In this document: in pieces, positions 1 to 6,914 of the stretch
Numbering within the stretch: position 1 is the stretch's first letter
How the letters are laid out: each line of letters starts with the position of its first letter
The notes under the pieces: generated by a model
What the model was told of the DNA's origin: nothing
Seen by the model: the letters and a program-made list of their open reading frames with translations, nothing else
Database searches by the model: none
Assembly: GCA_910587055.1 (NCBI GenBank)
Contig: CAJUKY010000003.1
Location: forward strand, 1-27,451
DNA: 27,451 nt
Direction of reading: 5' to 3'
Origin: Candidatus Gastranaerophilales bacterium
Lineage (GTDB): Bacteria > Cyanobacteriota > Vampirovibrionia > Gastranaerophilales > Gastranaerophilaceae
Program-made: the position numbers and the translations under genes

Positions 1-1534
1 AGTTAAGCTTCTCACCGGGTGTTACACTAAGTTCTCCTATCCATATCTGTCCTGCACCGCCGCCTGAACCACTATTAGATTTGGTATAATATTGACACTT
101 CAGGCCATCTTTAATAGAAGAAGCAGAATACCAGAGATGGATGGCACCGGGTTTACCCCCGTTGCAGTTGTTGGAACCGAAGATTGAGTTTAAATTTCCT
201 TTGCCGCCACCTATGCCGCCTTTTCCGGCACCACCTCCACCACCATACGACCAAGGCCAGCCACCTGTTCTGGATTGACCTTGTTCTACACCAGTTCCTC
301 CACCGATAATGGCTGGATAAGAGCAATTTGCTGTAACTCTTCCTCCTTCACCTCCGATACCACCATCCGGCCCCCCACCTTTTCCTCCAGCGCCGGCATA
401 GGAATAACACCAGCAAGCCATAGCATCTCCTCCAGCACCTCCTCCACCTGAGACAATAAGCAATTCCTCTTCTTTAATGCTTATGCCTGTTGCACCACCA
501 CCACCGCCACCACCAGTTGCACCAGTTCCCTCGTTAGAATTAGAACACCAAAACTGGCTCGTCCCTCCATTTTTAGCCTTTTCAGAACTAAAACCAGTTC
601 CTCCAGCTCCGCCAGCCACAGTTCGCGTGGAAATAACACCTGAGCCACCTACATAACCAGAAGCTGTTCCAGGTGCACCAATAACTAATTTGATAGCCGC
701 GGGAGATGAAGAAAACTGTAGGGAACGTTCTTGAGTATATCCACCAGACCCACCATTATTGGTACTACTTGAACTTCCTCCCCCTCCGCCACCACAAGCC
801 GTCACTTTATTTAGGGTTATGTTTGTATTGTCAAAGAATTTAGCAAATTTAGTATTAGGAGATATGGTAGTATTATTTGATACAATAGTCCATTTATCTG
901 ATATATTAGATATCTTACATTTATTATTAAGTTCAGGAGCTTTATAATTACTTGGAGGAGTAATACCGTTTGCAAATGTATAACTTCCTGCAGTTAATAT
1001 TTCTCCTTCCGCATTATTTAATGATGGAATATCTGCATATTCATAATCAGTACCTGATCCTCCTGAAGCACCCCCTCCTCCTGCTCCTATCATAAATACA
1101 CGGAGTTTGGTAACACCTTCGGGTACTGTCCAGTTTGATTCTGATGATACCAGTTCTTTATAACCGTATGTTGCACCGCCGCCTGCACCGCCTCCGCCTA
1201 CGCTTGTTACTTTTATAACATTAACGCCTGACGGAACGTTCCATTCAAAGTCTTCATAAAAAATTCTTGAATAATCTGATTTTATACCGTTTCCGTTTGT
1301 ACTTAATGTTATATGTTCATTCATTTTTCTTGTCATGACAGGGGCTAATGCTGCAAGCAAAAGTGAAGCAACAAGAAGCGCCATGAGCATTTCGACAAGG
1401 GAAAAAGCTGTTCTGGATTGCCGCGCTTCCTCCGGTCGCTCGCAATGACGGAAATTTTGGTTAAAGCGGATAAATATGCCGAAAAATACACAATTAAGCA
1501 ACCTTTCAAAAGGCTTTAGATAAACAATTTTCAT
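1..1534 (-). CDS. Glycine-rich type IV prepilin-like protein (3' end outside window)
   Basis: The minus-strand frame is open from an ATG at 1534 to the window edge (511 codons seen). A GGAG ribosome site lies 9 nt upstream of the ATG. After a 44-residue leader comes a class-III-like prepilin signal: Ala at -1, then FSLVEMLMALLVASLLLAAL, with Phe at +1 and Glu at +5, followed by a hydrophobic helix. This implies processing by a prepilin peptidase and assembly as a pseudopilin or surface filament. The body has two similar segments of the form 'W-x-VP-x-GV' followed by GGGG-rich runs, then long Gly/Ser loops and scattered Cys. The second segment is the full-length one. The leader is longer than usual because part of it is encoded by a dispersed palindromic repeat. 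Divergent from the XRE gene at 1625. A surface or adhesive role is inferred from composition only. Confidence 0.75.
   Translation of the reverse strand, partial: MKIVYLKPFERLLNCVFFGIFIRFNQNFRHCERPEEARQSRTAFSLVEMLMALLVASLLLAALAPVMTRKMNEHITLSTNGNGIKSDYSRIFYEDFEWNVPSGVNVIKVTSVGGGGAGGGATYGYKELVSSESNWTVPEGVTKLRVFMIGAGGGGASGGSGTDYEYADIPSLNNAEGEILTAGSYTFANGITPPSNYKAPELNNKCKISNISDKWTIVSNNTTISPNTKFAKFFDNTNITLNKVTACGGGGGGSSSSTNNGGSGGYTQERSLQFSSSPAAIKLVIGAPGTASGYVGGSGVISTRTVAGGAGGTGFSSEKAKNGGTSQFWCSNSNEGTGATGGGGGGGATGISIKEEELLIVSGGGGAGGDAMACWCYSYAGAGGKGGGPDGGIGGEGGRVTANCSYPAIIGGGTGVEQGQSRTGGWPWSYGGGGGAGKGGIGGGKGNLNSIFGSNNCNGGKPGAIHLWYSASSIKDGLKCQYYTKSNSGSGGGAGQIWIGELSVTPGEKLN
1411..1451 (-). repeat. Palindromic dispersed element, copy 1 (inside prepilin leader)
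   Basis: On the minus strand it reads GTCATTGCGAGC, then a short variable middle, then GCGGCAATCCAGAA. The ATTGC/GCAAT arms make it a partial palindrome. It lies in frame inside the prepilin-like gene and encodes the residues HCERPEEARQSR just before the processing site. Related copies are at 1921-1964 and 20610-20692. Confidence 0.7.
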
Positions 1535-1577
1535 TTAGAATAACTCCAATTTTTGATAAACAACTTCTCGTATTCTT

Positions 1578-1595
1578 TCACGTTCGTGAACGTGA
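1578..1595. promoter_or_regulatory. Operator-like inverted repeat between prepilin and XRE gene
   Basis: TCACGTTC and GAACGTGA form perfect 8-bp arms around a 2-nt centre. The site lies 30 nt upstream of the XRE start (1625) and 43 nt upstream of the divergent prepilin start (1534). Size and placement suit a dimeric HTH repressor site. That the neighbouring XRE protein binds it is inference. Confidence 0.5.
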
Positions 1596-1624
1596 TAATT
1601 TTATTTTAACTTATTATTTAAAAA

Positions 1625-1885
1625 ATGCAACAAGAAGATAAGAAAAAATTAATACGTGCTACTGCGGGCAAAATATTAAAAAGACTGCGGAAAGACAAGA
1701 GCCAGTATCTTTTATCGATGGAGTATGAAATTTCAACCTCGCTTTTAAACAGCCTTGAGCGCGGGCTTAAAGACCCGCAATTAACAACGGTTTTCAAGCT
1801 TGCAGAAGCACTTAATATAAAAGCAAGCGAGTTTGTAAAAATGATTGAAGAAGAACTGCCCGAAGGGTTTACATTAATAGGTTAG
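1625..1885 (+). CDS. XRE/Cro-type helix-turn-helix regulator
   Basis: 86 aa. One HTH_3-like domain spans roughly residues 14-70: a basic first helix (KILKRLRKDK), the turn region MEYEISTSLLNSLERG, then KDPQLTTVFKLAEALNI, a common ending of XRE domains ('P-x-L-x-T-x-x-KLA-x-AL'). No membrane segment or effector domain is visible, so it is probably a stand-alone DNA-binding protein. There is no convincing Shine-Dalgarno before the ATG (A-rich leader). It is divergent from the prepilin-like gene, with a palindrome between them, so autoregulation and control of the prepilin gene is a reasonable guess. Target genes are unknown. Confidence 0.85.
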   Translation: MQQEDKKKLIRATAGKILKRLRKDKSQYLLSMEYEISTSLLNSLERGLKDPQLTTVFKLAEALNIKASEFVKMIEEELPEGFTLIG

Positions 1886-1920
1886 ACAAAGGCAGCAAAG
1901 CAAAAAATAACCATGCTAAC

Positions 1921-1964
1921 TTCTGGATTGCCGCAGTCGCCCAAGGGCTCCTTCGCAATTACGG
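1921..1964 (-). repeat. Palindromic dispersed element, copy 2 (intergenic)
   Basis: Same family as 1411-1451 and in the same orientation. TTCTGGATTGCCGC at one end is shared exactly, and the other end (TTCGCAATTACGG) is diverged. It sits between the XRE gene and the convergent metalloprotease gene. The space it occupies holds no gene. Confidence 0.6.
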
Positions 1965-1997
1965 AATTCACATCGCCTTGTATATTAAAATATCAGA

Positions 1998-2780
1998 TTA
2001 TTCCTTTGGCGGTGCGGGTTTTCTTACTACAAAATTATTATGTACCTGCATAAGATACATTTTCAGGTCGCCTATATTTTGATTTTCCTGAATTAAATCT
2101 TTTGAAGAACGAGAGGCAGCAAGGCCGTCCTGCACTTTTTGAAACTCCGATTTTTCACCTGAGAGCACCATAACAAGCTCATCTAAATCTTTTGCACCTG
2201 AATTCGGATGCATTGCAAGGATTTCTGATGGGGATTTTCCGACATCAAACTTATACAGCCAGCGGAGCGTTTGAATATCACGTTTTGAAAGATTAATAAC
2301 GCCGTATTGATGCGGTGTGTACATAATGTCTTCTTTATAAGGCGAATGCCCGAGCCCGAGCGCATGGCCTATTTCATGCAGGATTGTATGATAAACCTCA
2401 GCTTCATCCATATATTTTTTACAGATAATACCGTCTGATAAACCTATGCGCACTTCCGCAGAATAATATCTGCCATTGGGGTCATAGTGAAACTGGCACT
2501 GCCCCAGAGATTTTCTATCTATACGTTTCCACTCAAGGTTTACCTGTGAATCCATCATCGTATTTACAACATTAAAGCCTATAACGCCGCCAACTGCGGA
2601 TTGCCACGCATTAAGCGCATCAATAACAAGGCTTGTATATTTATATGCATCGGATTGCGAAGAAGATTTATACCACCTGAAAGGGGCAATATAAAAGGTT
2701 AGCGGCATCATATTAGACAGCCATCTTGAAATTTTTCCCTTATTATTTAAACAATATTGAAGATAAGTTTTTCTTTGCAT
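1998..2780 (-). CDS. Matrixin-like zinc metalloprotease
   Basis: 260 aa. The zinc site HEIGHALGLGH fits HExxHxxGxxH (His135, Glu136, His139, His145) and is followed by DIMY with Met153 as the Met-turn. This is the metzincin signature, closest in style to small bacterial M10-type (matrixin-like) proteases. Upstream, 'PLTFYI' and 'ALNAWQSAVGG' near residues 26-65 match the usual start of the catalytic domain. The roughly 100-residue C-terminal tail is charged and helical, of unknown role. No classical signal peptide is visible at the ATG used (2780), and there is no clear ribosome site, so a start nearer Met24/25 is possible. Substrate unknown. It is convergent with the XRE gene and divergent from ybaB. 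Confidence 0.82.
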   Translation of the reverse strand: MQRKTYLQYCLNNKGKISRWLSNMMPLTFYIAPFRWYKSSSQSDAYKYTSLVIDALNAWQSAVGGVIGFNVVNTMMDSQVNLEWKRIDRKSLGQCQFHYDPNGRYYSAEVRIGLSDGIICKKYMDEAEVYHTILHEIGHALGLGHSPYKEDIMYTPHQYGVINLSKRDIQTLRWLYKFDVGKSPSEILAMHPNSGAKDLDELVMVLSGEKSEFQKVQDGLAASRSSKDLIQENQNIGDLKMYLMQVHNNFVVRKPAPPKE

Positions 2781-2833
2781 ATAATAGATAATTATAACAT
2801 GACTTTTAGAATGATAATGGGGAGAAAAATATA

Positions 2834-3166
2834 ATGAATATGATTCAAATGATGCAGCAGGCGCAAAAAATGCAGAAAAAACTTAAAGATGCGCAGGAAG
2901 CATTGAAAGAAATTGAAGTAACGGGAAAATCCGCAGGCGGGGCTGTTGAAATTACTTTTGACGGGCAGTCAAAATTTAAAGGAATTAAAATTAAGCCCGA
3001 AGCAGTAAACTCTGAAAATCCTGAAAGCGTTGATAGAGACACAATTGAAATGCTTGAAGATTTGGTAGCGGAAGCTATTAAGGATGCAACCAAAAAAGCA
3101 GCCGCTGAAATGGAAAAATCAATGAAGCAAGCAACAGGCGGAATAAGCATCCCCGGATTGTTTTAA
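2834..3166 (+). CDS. ybaB: YbaB/EbfC family nucleoid-associated protein
   Basis: 110 aa, the family's normal length. It opens with the Met/Gln-rich helix NMIQMMQQAQKMQKKLKDAQ, then the conserved 'VTGKSAGGAVEITFDGQ' strand region and 'LEDLVAEAIKDATKKAAAEM' helix, and ends GISIPGLF, close to the usual 'G-x-P-G-x-F/L'. The family forms dimers that bind DNA and coat the nucleoid. It is commonly linked with recR, as here (recR starts about 60 nt downstream), often behind dnaX, which is not present here. A GGGGAG ribosome site lies 9 nt before the ATG. Confidence 0.95.
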   Translation: MNMIQMMQQAQKMQKKLKDAQEALKEIEVTGKSAGGAVEITFDGQSKFKGIKIKPEAVNSENPESVDRDTIEMLEDLVAEAIKDATKKAAAEMEKSMKQATGGISIPGLF

Positions 3167-3180
3167 GAAAAATTGTCAAC

Positions 3181-3205
3181 AGGGGCGGCTGATTTTAGCG
3201 CCCCT
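3181..3205 (+). terminator. Hairpin between ybaB and recR (possible attenuator)
   Basis: AGGGGCG pairs with CGCCCCT across an 11-nt loop. Only a short, interrupted T run follows, so it is a weak terminator or mRNA-stabilising hairpin rather than a full stop. It lies just before the recR ribosome site. Confidence 0.35.
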
Positions 3206-3228
3206 GATTATTTACGGAGTTTTTGAGT

Positions 3229-3825
3229 TTGGAATATACAAAACCGCTTGCAAAATTAATAGAATATTTTCAAAAATTACCCTCAATCGGGCCAAAAACG
3301 GCACAGAGGCTTGCTTTACATCTTTTAAAAATGCCGCTTAACGAGGTTGAAAAATTTGCAGAATCTATGATTGAGGCTAAAACAACAATTAATTATTGCG
3401 ATATATGTTTTAATATGTCATCTTCAAATCCCTGCGAAATCTGCCAGAACTCGGCAAGAAACAGGGAGATTATATGCGTTGTGGGTGAAACAAAAGATTT
3501 AATTGCAATTGAAAAGACAAACGAATACAACGGACTTTATCATGTTTTACAGGGGCTGATATCACCCATTGACGGCATAGGCCCTGATGATATCAGAATT
3601 AAAGAACTTTTAAACAGGGTGCATAAAGATGATATCAAGGAGGTTATCCTTGCCCTGAATCCTTCTGTTGAAGGGGAAGCAACAAGCATGTATTTAAATA
3701 AGCTTCTAAAGCCTTTCGGGATAAAGATTTCAAGGATAGCATTCGGCATACCCTTAGGGTCAGAATTAGAATATGCGGATGAATTAACACTAATTAAAGC
3801 ACTTGAAGCAAGATGTGAGATGTAA
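3229..3825 (+). CDS. recR: Recombination mediator RecR
   Basis: 198 aa from this start. RecR works with RecF and RecO to load RecA at gaps and stalled forks. Visible parts in order: helix-hairpin-helix (LPSIGPKTAQRLALHLL), a four-Cys zinc finger (CDIC then CEIC, Cys57/60/69/72), and a Toprim domain with 'VVGETKDLIAIEKT' and 'LALNPSVEGEATSMYL'. Two in-frame TTG codons compete. The one at 3229 gives MEYTKPLAKLIE, the usual RecR N-terminus, and sits 9 nt after GGAG. The one at 3223 leaves only 3 nt, so 3229 is preferred. recF is also in this window (9309-10460). Confidence 0.95.
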   Translation: MEYTKPLAKLIEYFQKLPSIGPKTAQRLALHLLKMPLNEVEKFAESMIEAKTTINYCDICFNMSSSNPCEICQNSARNREIICVVGETKDLIAIEKTNEYNGLYHVLQGLISPIDGIGPDDIRIKELLNRVHKDDIKEVILALNPSVEGEATSMYLNKLLKPFGIKISRIAFGIPLGSELEYADELTLIKALEARCEM

Positions 3826-3898
3826 AAGGAGGCAGCAGGCTTAATTAAAAAATTAAACAAGTATATTTGCAGTCCCGTGATAAATTGCAAAATTATAG

Positions 3899-4066
3899 TT
3901 ATTTTTCCTCATTTTGCATAATCTTAATGTACTTTAAAACATTGCTTTTTGGATGAATTGCATTTATTTTGTTTTCAAATTGTTTTACAATATTTTTAAA
4001 ATACAAGCATTCCGCCTGCAATTCTTCGATTAAGTTTGTAAATTCTTCAAATTCCCGCTTATTCAT
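3899..4066 (-). CDS. Small charged helical protein, 55 aa
   Basis: A small open frame starting MNKREFEEFTNLIEELQAEC and ending KIMQNEEK. It is predicted almost wholly helical, with mixed charge and no membrane segment. An AAAGG ribosome site lies 8 nt before the ATG. It is divergent from the XRE gene at 4148, and a perfect 12-bp inverted repeat lies between them, which supports its being a real, regulated gene. I do not recognise the family. A small XRE-controlled partner (antitoxin-, toxin- or anti-repressor-like) is possible but unproven. Confidence 0.55.
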   Translation of the reverse strand: MNKREFEEFTNLIEELQAECLYFKNIVKQFENKINAIHPKSNVLKYIKIMQNEEK

Positions 4067-4079
4067 AATTAGACCTTTT

Positions 4080-4110
4080 AACTAATATATTTAATAATAA
4101 TATATTAGTT
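4080..4110. promoter_or_regulatory. Perfect 12-bp inverted repeat, likely XRE operator
   Basis: AACTAATATATT and AATATATTAGTT are separated by 7 nt. The dyad lies in the 81-bp gap between divergent starts at 4066 and 4148 and overlaps sequence that would hold both promoters (TATATT and TATTAT-like boxes). It is the expected position for autoregulation by the XRE protein. Binding is inferred. Confidence 0.6.
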
Positions 4111-4147
4111 AAAAATAAAAATGTCAATAATGTATTATTTGATTATT

Positions 4148-4378
4148 ATGGATGAAAAAGATTTTTTTAAACTTCTGGGAAAGAAAATCAGATATTACAG
4201 AAAACAAAAAGGCTGGAACCAATTAAATTTCGGACTGGAAATAGGTATTCATCCAAATGAGCTAAGTAATATTGAATGCGGCAGGAGAAATCTTACCCTT
4301 AAAACAGTATTCAAAATTGCATCGGCACTTGATATTGAGGCTAAAGATTTATTTGATTTTAAAAACACGGAACTATAA
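4148..4378 (+). CDS. XRE-type helix-turn-helix regulator
   Basis: 76 aa from ATG 4148 (MDEKDFFKLLGKKIRYYRKQ). An upstream in-frame ATG at 4121 would add a hydrophobic MSIMYYLII extension that is untypical of XRE proteins, so the shorter form is preferred. Neither start has a clear ribosome site. The HTH domain spans nearly the whole protein: 'KGWNQLNFGLEIGIHPNELS' then 'ECGRRNLTLKTVFKIASALDI'. It resembles small restriction-modification-controller or Cro-like repressors. Likely partners are the divergent 55-aa gene and the palindrome between them. Confidence 0.85.
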   Translation: MDEKDFFKLLGKKIRYYRKQKGWNQLNFGLEIGIHPNELSNIECGRRNLTLKTVFKIASALDIEAKDLFDFKNTEL

Positions 4379-4449
4379 ATTATAGCTCATAGTTCAGGCA
4401 ATATTCCGCATAGATGTTTTTATTCTGTTTCAGGGCTTATACCTTGCAA

Positions 4450-4591
4450 TAACGAAAATCGTTAAAAAAAACCGACTTCCAAGGGTAAAATAATGCGTGG
4501 AAATCGGTTAAACAGTTTACGAGTGAGAGTGGAATATGCACAATAGTTATAATAAAAATCTTGAAGCTAAATGTAAACTGCCCGAAAGGGT
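4450..4591 (+). ncRNA. Candidate structured RNA or 5' leader upstream of membrane protein
   Basis: Four helices lie almost end to end. TAACGA/TCGTTA (4450-4464) has a 3-nt loop. AACCGACTTCCA (4470-4481) pairs with TGGAAATCGGTT (4498-4509) with one mismatch. CAGTTTAC (4513-4520) pairs with GTAAACTG (4573-4580) over 52 nt. CCC-GAAA-GGG (4581-4590), a GNRA-type tetraloop hairpin, abuts the third helix directly. It ends 41 nt before the ATG at 4632, which has no ribosome site. A 22-codon frame (4536-4604, starting MHNSYNK) sits inside and could be a leader peptide or chance. I cannot match it to a known riboswitch family. Confidence 0.35.
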
Positions 4592-4631
4592 GATTCTTGA
4601 TTAGTTCTGTATTTAGTATTAGAATTACCCT

Positions 4632-6782
4632 ATGGTATTATCTTTTCTATTAACGTTTTTAACGTCGGGGGTTTTATCTGCAACAGCAGGAAGTTTTTTA
4701 TACTTTTATATAATTTTTATTGCCCTTATAGTTTTAAATATTGAAATTTTATCAATATTTAAGGGAATCTCCCCCTTTGGGATAATACTATTAAACATAA
4801 TATTTTTTACGGCGGCATTAATCTTATGGATAAAAAAGGGCCGCCCGCATATTCTAGTACATTTGTACAAAGAAAAGGCAAAGTCTTTTTTAAAAAGAAT
4901 TTTAAATTCTTTTAAACTCGATAAAGGACTTATTGTTTTAGGAATCGGGGTTTTATTCTTAATCATCGTAAGTTTTATCATGTGCGCGATTTTGCCCGTT
5001 AATGAACCCGATGCACTTGAATACCATGCATACAGGGCACTTATATGGGCTCAGAAAGGCTTTATCCATCATTTTGATACAACAGATATAAGAAGCCATG
5101 TTATGCCGATTAATTCAGAATTAATTTATACCTGGATTTTTTCTTTAACAAAAAAGGATTTCGGTTTAGGCTTTCTTGAATTCTCAAGTTATTTTGCAGG
5201 AATTGCGGCCTTCTGGGCATTTTTTAACAGATTTAAAATTTCATTCAGAAAAAGGCTCTGGGCAATATTTATATTTTCCTCATTTGCGGGAGTAATTGCC
5301 CAGATTTCAAGCACGCAGACAGATTTATTCACAGGGGTTCTCCTTTTTTATTCCGTCATATTTTTTCTTGATTTTATTGATAAAAAAGATAACATTAAAG
5401 GGTTTTTCTCAAGCTTTGCTTTTGCACTTGCGCTCGGAGTAAAAAGCACAGCCTTTATGGCAGGGCTTATTTTAATAATTTTATTTCTGGTTTATTCCAT
5501 TTGGAAAAAATCTATTAAAGATTTTATTAAATTTATAATTTTATTATTTTTGAATTTTATTATATTTTCGAGCTATAATTACATTTTAAACCTCATAAGC
5601 TACCATAACCCGTTCGGCTCAAAAATGTCTGTTAATATGCACGGTTTTTACGGTGGTATCAAGGCATTTATTGCAAATTTTATTACTTATAATTTGCAGC
5701 TTTTTGATTTTTCGGGGTTTATGTGGGGAATTTATCTAAGCCCTTTGATGATTAAAATTCAAAATGTGCTTTTTAATTTATTTCAGATAGAACCCGGCAC
5801 CGGTGTTTTATTAAAAATGGAGGGTTTAAATTCTTCACTCATAGAATCTGAAACAGGATACGGTCTTGTCGGGATTTTAACGTTTTTACCCTGCACTATA
5901 GTATCAGCATTCCTTTTTATTAAAAACCTGCTTAAAAATAAAAGGTCTAAACTTGTTTTATACATTTTAGGAATTGCATTTTATTTAAATCTTATTGTTT
6001 TAAGCTTTGCCGTCGGGTATATGATATACAGCATAAGATTTATCTTAACTTTTTACACAATAAGCATGCCTGTTCTTGTATTATGTTATTTTAAAAAGAA
6101 TAATTTTTACAAAACAATTGTTATAATTTTTGCACTTTATTATTTGTTTCTGGCTTCAACACATTTAGCCGTGCGGCCTTTTCAAAAAATCATAATATCA
6201 TATAAAAGTGAGCCTTCATATAAAACACTTATAGACAAAACAAGATGTATGCAATATGAATATTATAAGCGCGAAAAAAGAGGGTGCGAGGTTGCGGACG
6301 GATTTTTAAAATACATTGAAAAATACAAAACAGTTGGTTTTTTCTCTGATGAAAATACTATGCAGGAAATTACAAATTTAGCCGCAAATAAAAGACATAT
6401 AAAGATAGATGAACTTTTGCTTACAAGAATTAATGACTATGAGCTTGAAAAATATGACTATATTGTAACACCGCGCGAACTGCAGACTTTAAATGTTTTT
6501 AATAAAAAAGACGAACAAAGATACCTTAATGATACATTGCCTAAAAACTGTTACCTCATCAAAGATGATTACAACAGTACGATTATTGAAGTTTTAACAA
6601 AAACAAAAGAAGAAAACCTTAAAGAAGCAAGCAGTGCAATTTGTTTAACACCTTATGAATATATTACAAACAAAGGTTTTATTTCCGTAAACGAATCCAA
6701 TGTCAGCTGGAATGTATACGGCCGCAACGATACCAGATATTCAAACATCATCATCTGGAAAAATGTTAAACAAAATTATTAA
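4632..6782 (+). CDS. Polytopic membrane protein, possible GT-C glycosyltransferase
   Basis: 716 aa. About 10-12 hydrophobic segments fill residues 1-520, and a soluble domain of about 190 residues follows. After the third or fourth segment comes a periplasm-type loop, 'NEPDALEYHAYRALIWAQKG', with acidic and His residues, followed by 'HVMPINSELIYTW'. This layout fits the GT-C superfamily (ArnT/PMT-like enzymes using lipid-phosphate sugars), where an acidic pair in the first large loop is catalytic. I cannot confirm the family, and a flippase or other transporter is possible. A TAG stop (4620) lies four codons upstream of the ATG, so the start is bounded. There is no ribosome site, but the structured region at 4450-4591 lies just upstream. 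It appears monocistronic. Confidence 0.7.
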   Translation: MVLSFLLTFLTSGVLSATAGSFLYFYIIFIALIVLNIEILSIFKGISPFGIILLNIIFFTAALILWIKKGRPHILVHLYKEKAKSFLKRILNSFKLDKGLIVLGIGVLFLIIVSFIMCAILPVNEPDALEYHAYRALIWAQKGFIHHFDTTDIRSHVMPINSELIYTWIFSLTKKDFGLGFLEFSSYFAGIAAFWAFFNRFKISFRKRLWAIFIFSSFAGVIAQISSTQTDLFTGVLLFYSVIFFLDFIDKKDNIKGFFSSFAFALALGVKSTAFMAGLILIILFLVYSIWKKSIKDFIKFIILLFLNFIIFSSYNYILNLISYHNPFGSKMSVNMHGFYGGIKAFIANFITYNLQLFDFSGFMWGIYLSPLMIKIQNVLFNLFQIEPGTGVLLKMEGLNSSLIESETGYGLVGILTFLPCTIVSAFLFIKNLLKNKRSKLVLYILGIAFYLNLIVLSFAVGYMIYSIRFILTFYTISMPVLVLCYFKKNNFYKTIVIIFALYYLFLASTHLAVRPFQKIIISYKSEPSYKTLIDKTRCMQYEYYKREKRGCEVADGFLKYIEKYKTVGFFSDENTMQEITNLAANKRHIKIDELLLTRINDYELEKYDYIVTPRELQTLNVFNKKDEQRYLNDTLPKNCYLIKDDYNSTIIEVLTKTKEENLKEASSAICLTPYEYITNKGFISVNESNVSWNVYGRNDTRYSNIIIWKNVKQNY

Positions 6783-6914
6783 AATTTGTAACAAAAATAC
6801 TTTATATACTTAAGTTTTTCTTTCAAAATGCCGAAAACCATCATGTTATATATCATATATATCAACGGATAGTAAAGTATTAATTTAATTTGATAAGTGC
6901 GAAAGGATAACAAG

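Noticed and set aside
759..947. Plus-strand 62-aa frame with a poly-Pro start
   Set aside because: Antisense shadow of the glycine-rich prepilin-like gene (Gly codons read as Pro on the other strand).
3540..3890. 116-aa minus-strand frame opposite recR
   Set aside because: Lies fully antisense to the conserved recR Toprim region. No ribosome site or recognisable motif.
4536..4604. 22-codon frame starting MHNSYNK
   Set aside because: Too short and lies inside the candidate RNA structure. Only a weak ribosome site. Mentioned under the RNA feature rather than called a gene.
6796..6881. Inverted repeat AATACTTTA ... TAAAGTATT upstream of the coiled-coil gene
   Set aside because: Nine A/T-heavy bases 68 nt apart in a very AT-rich spacer are plausible by chance, and no neighbouring regulator or structure supports them.
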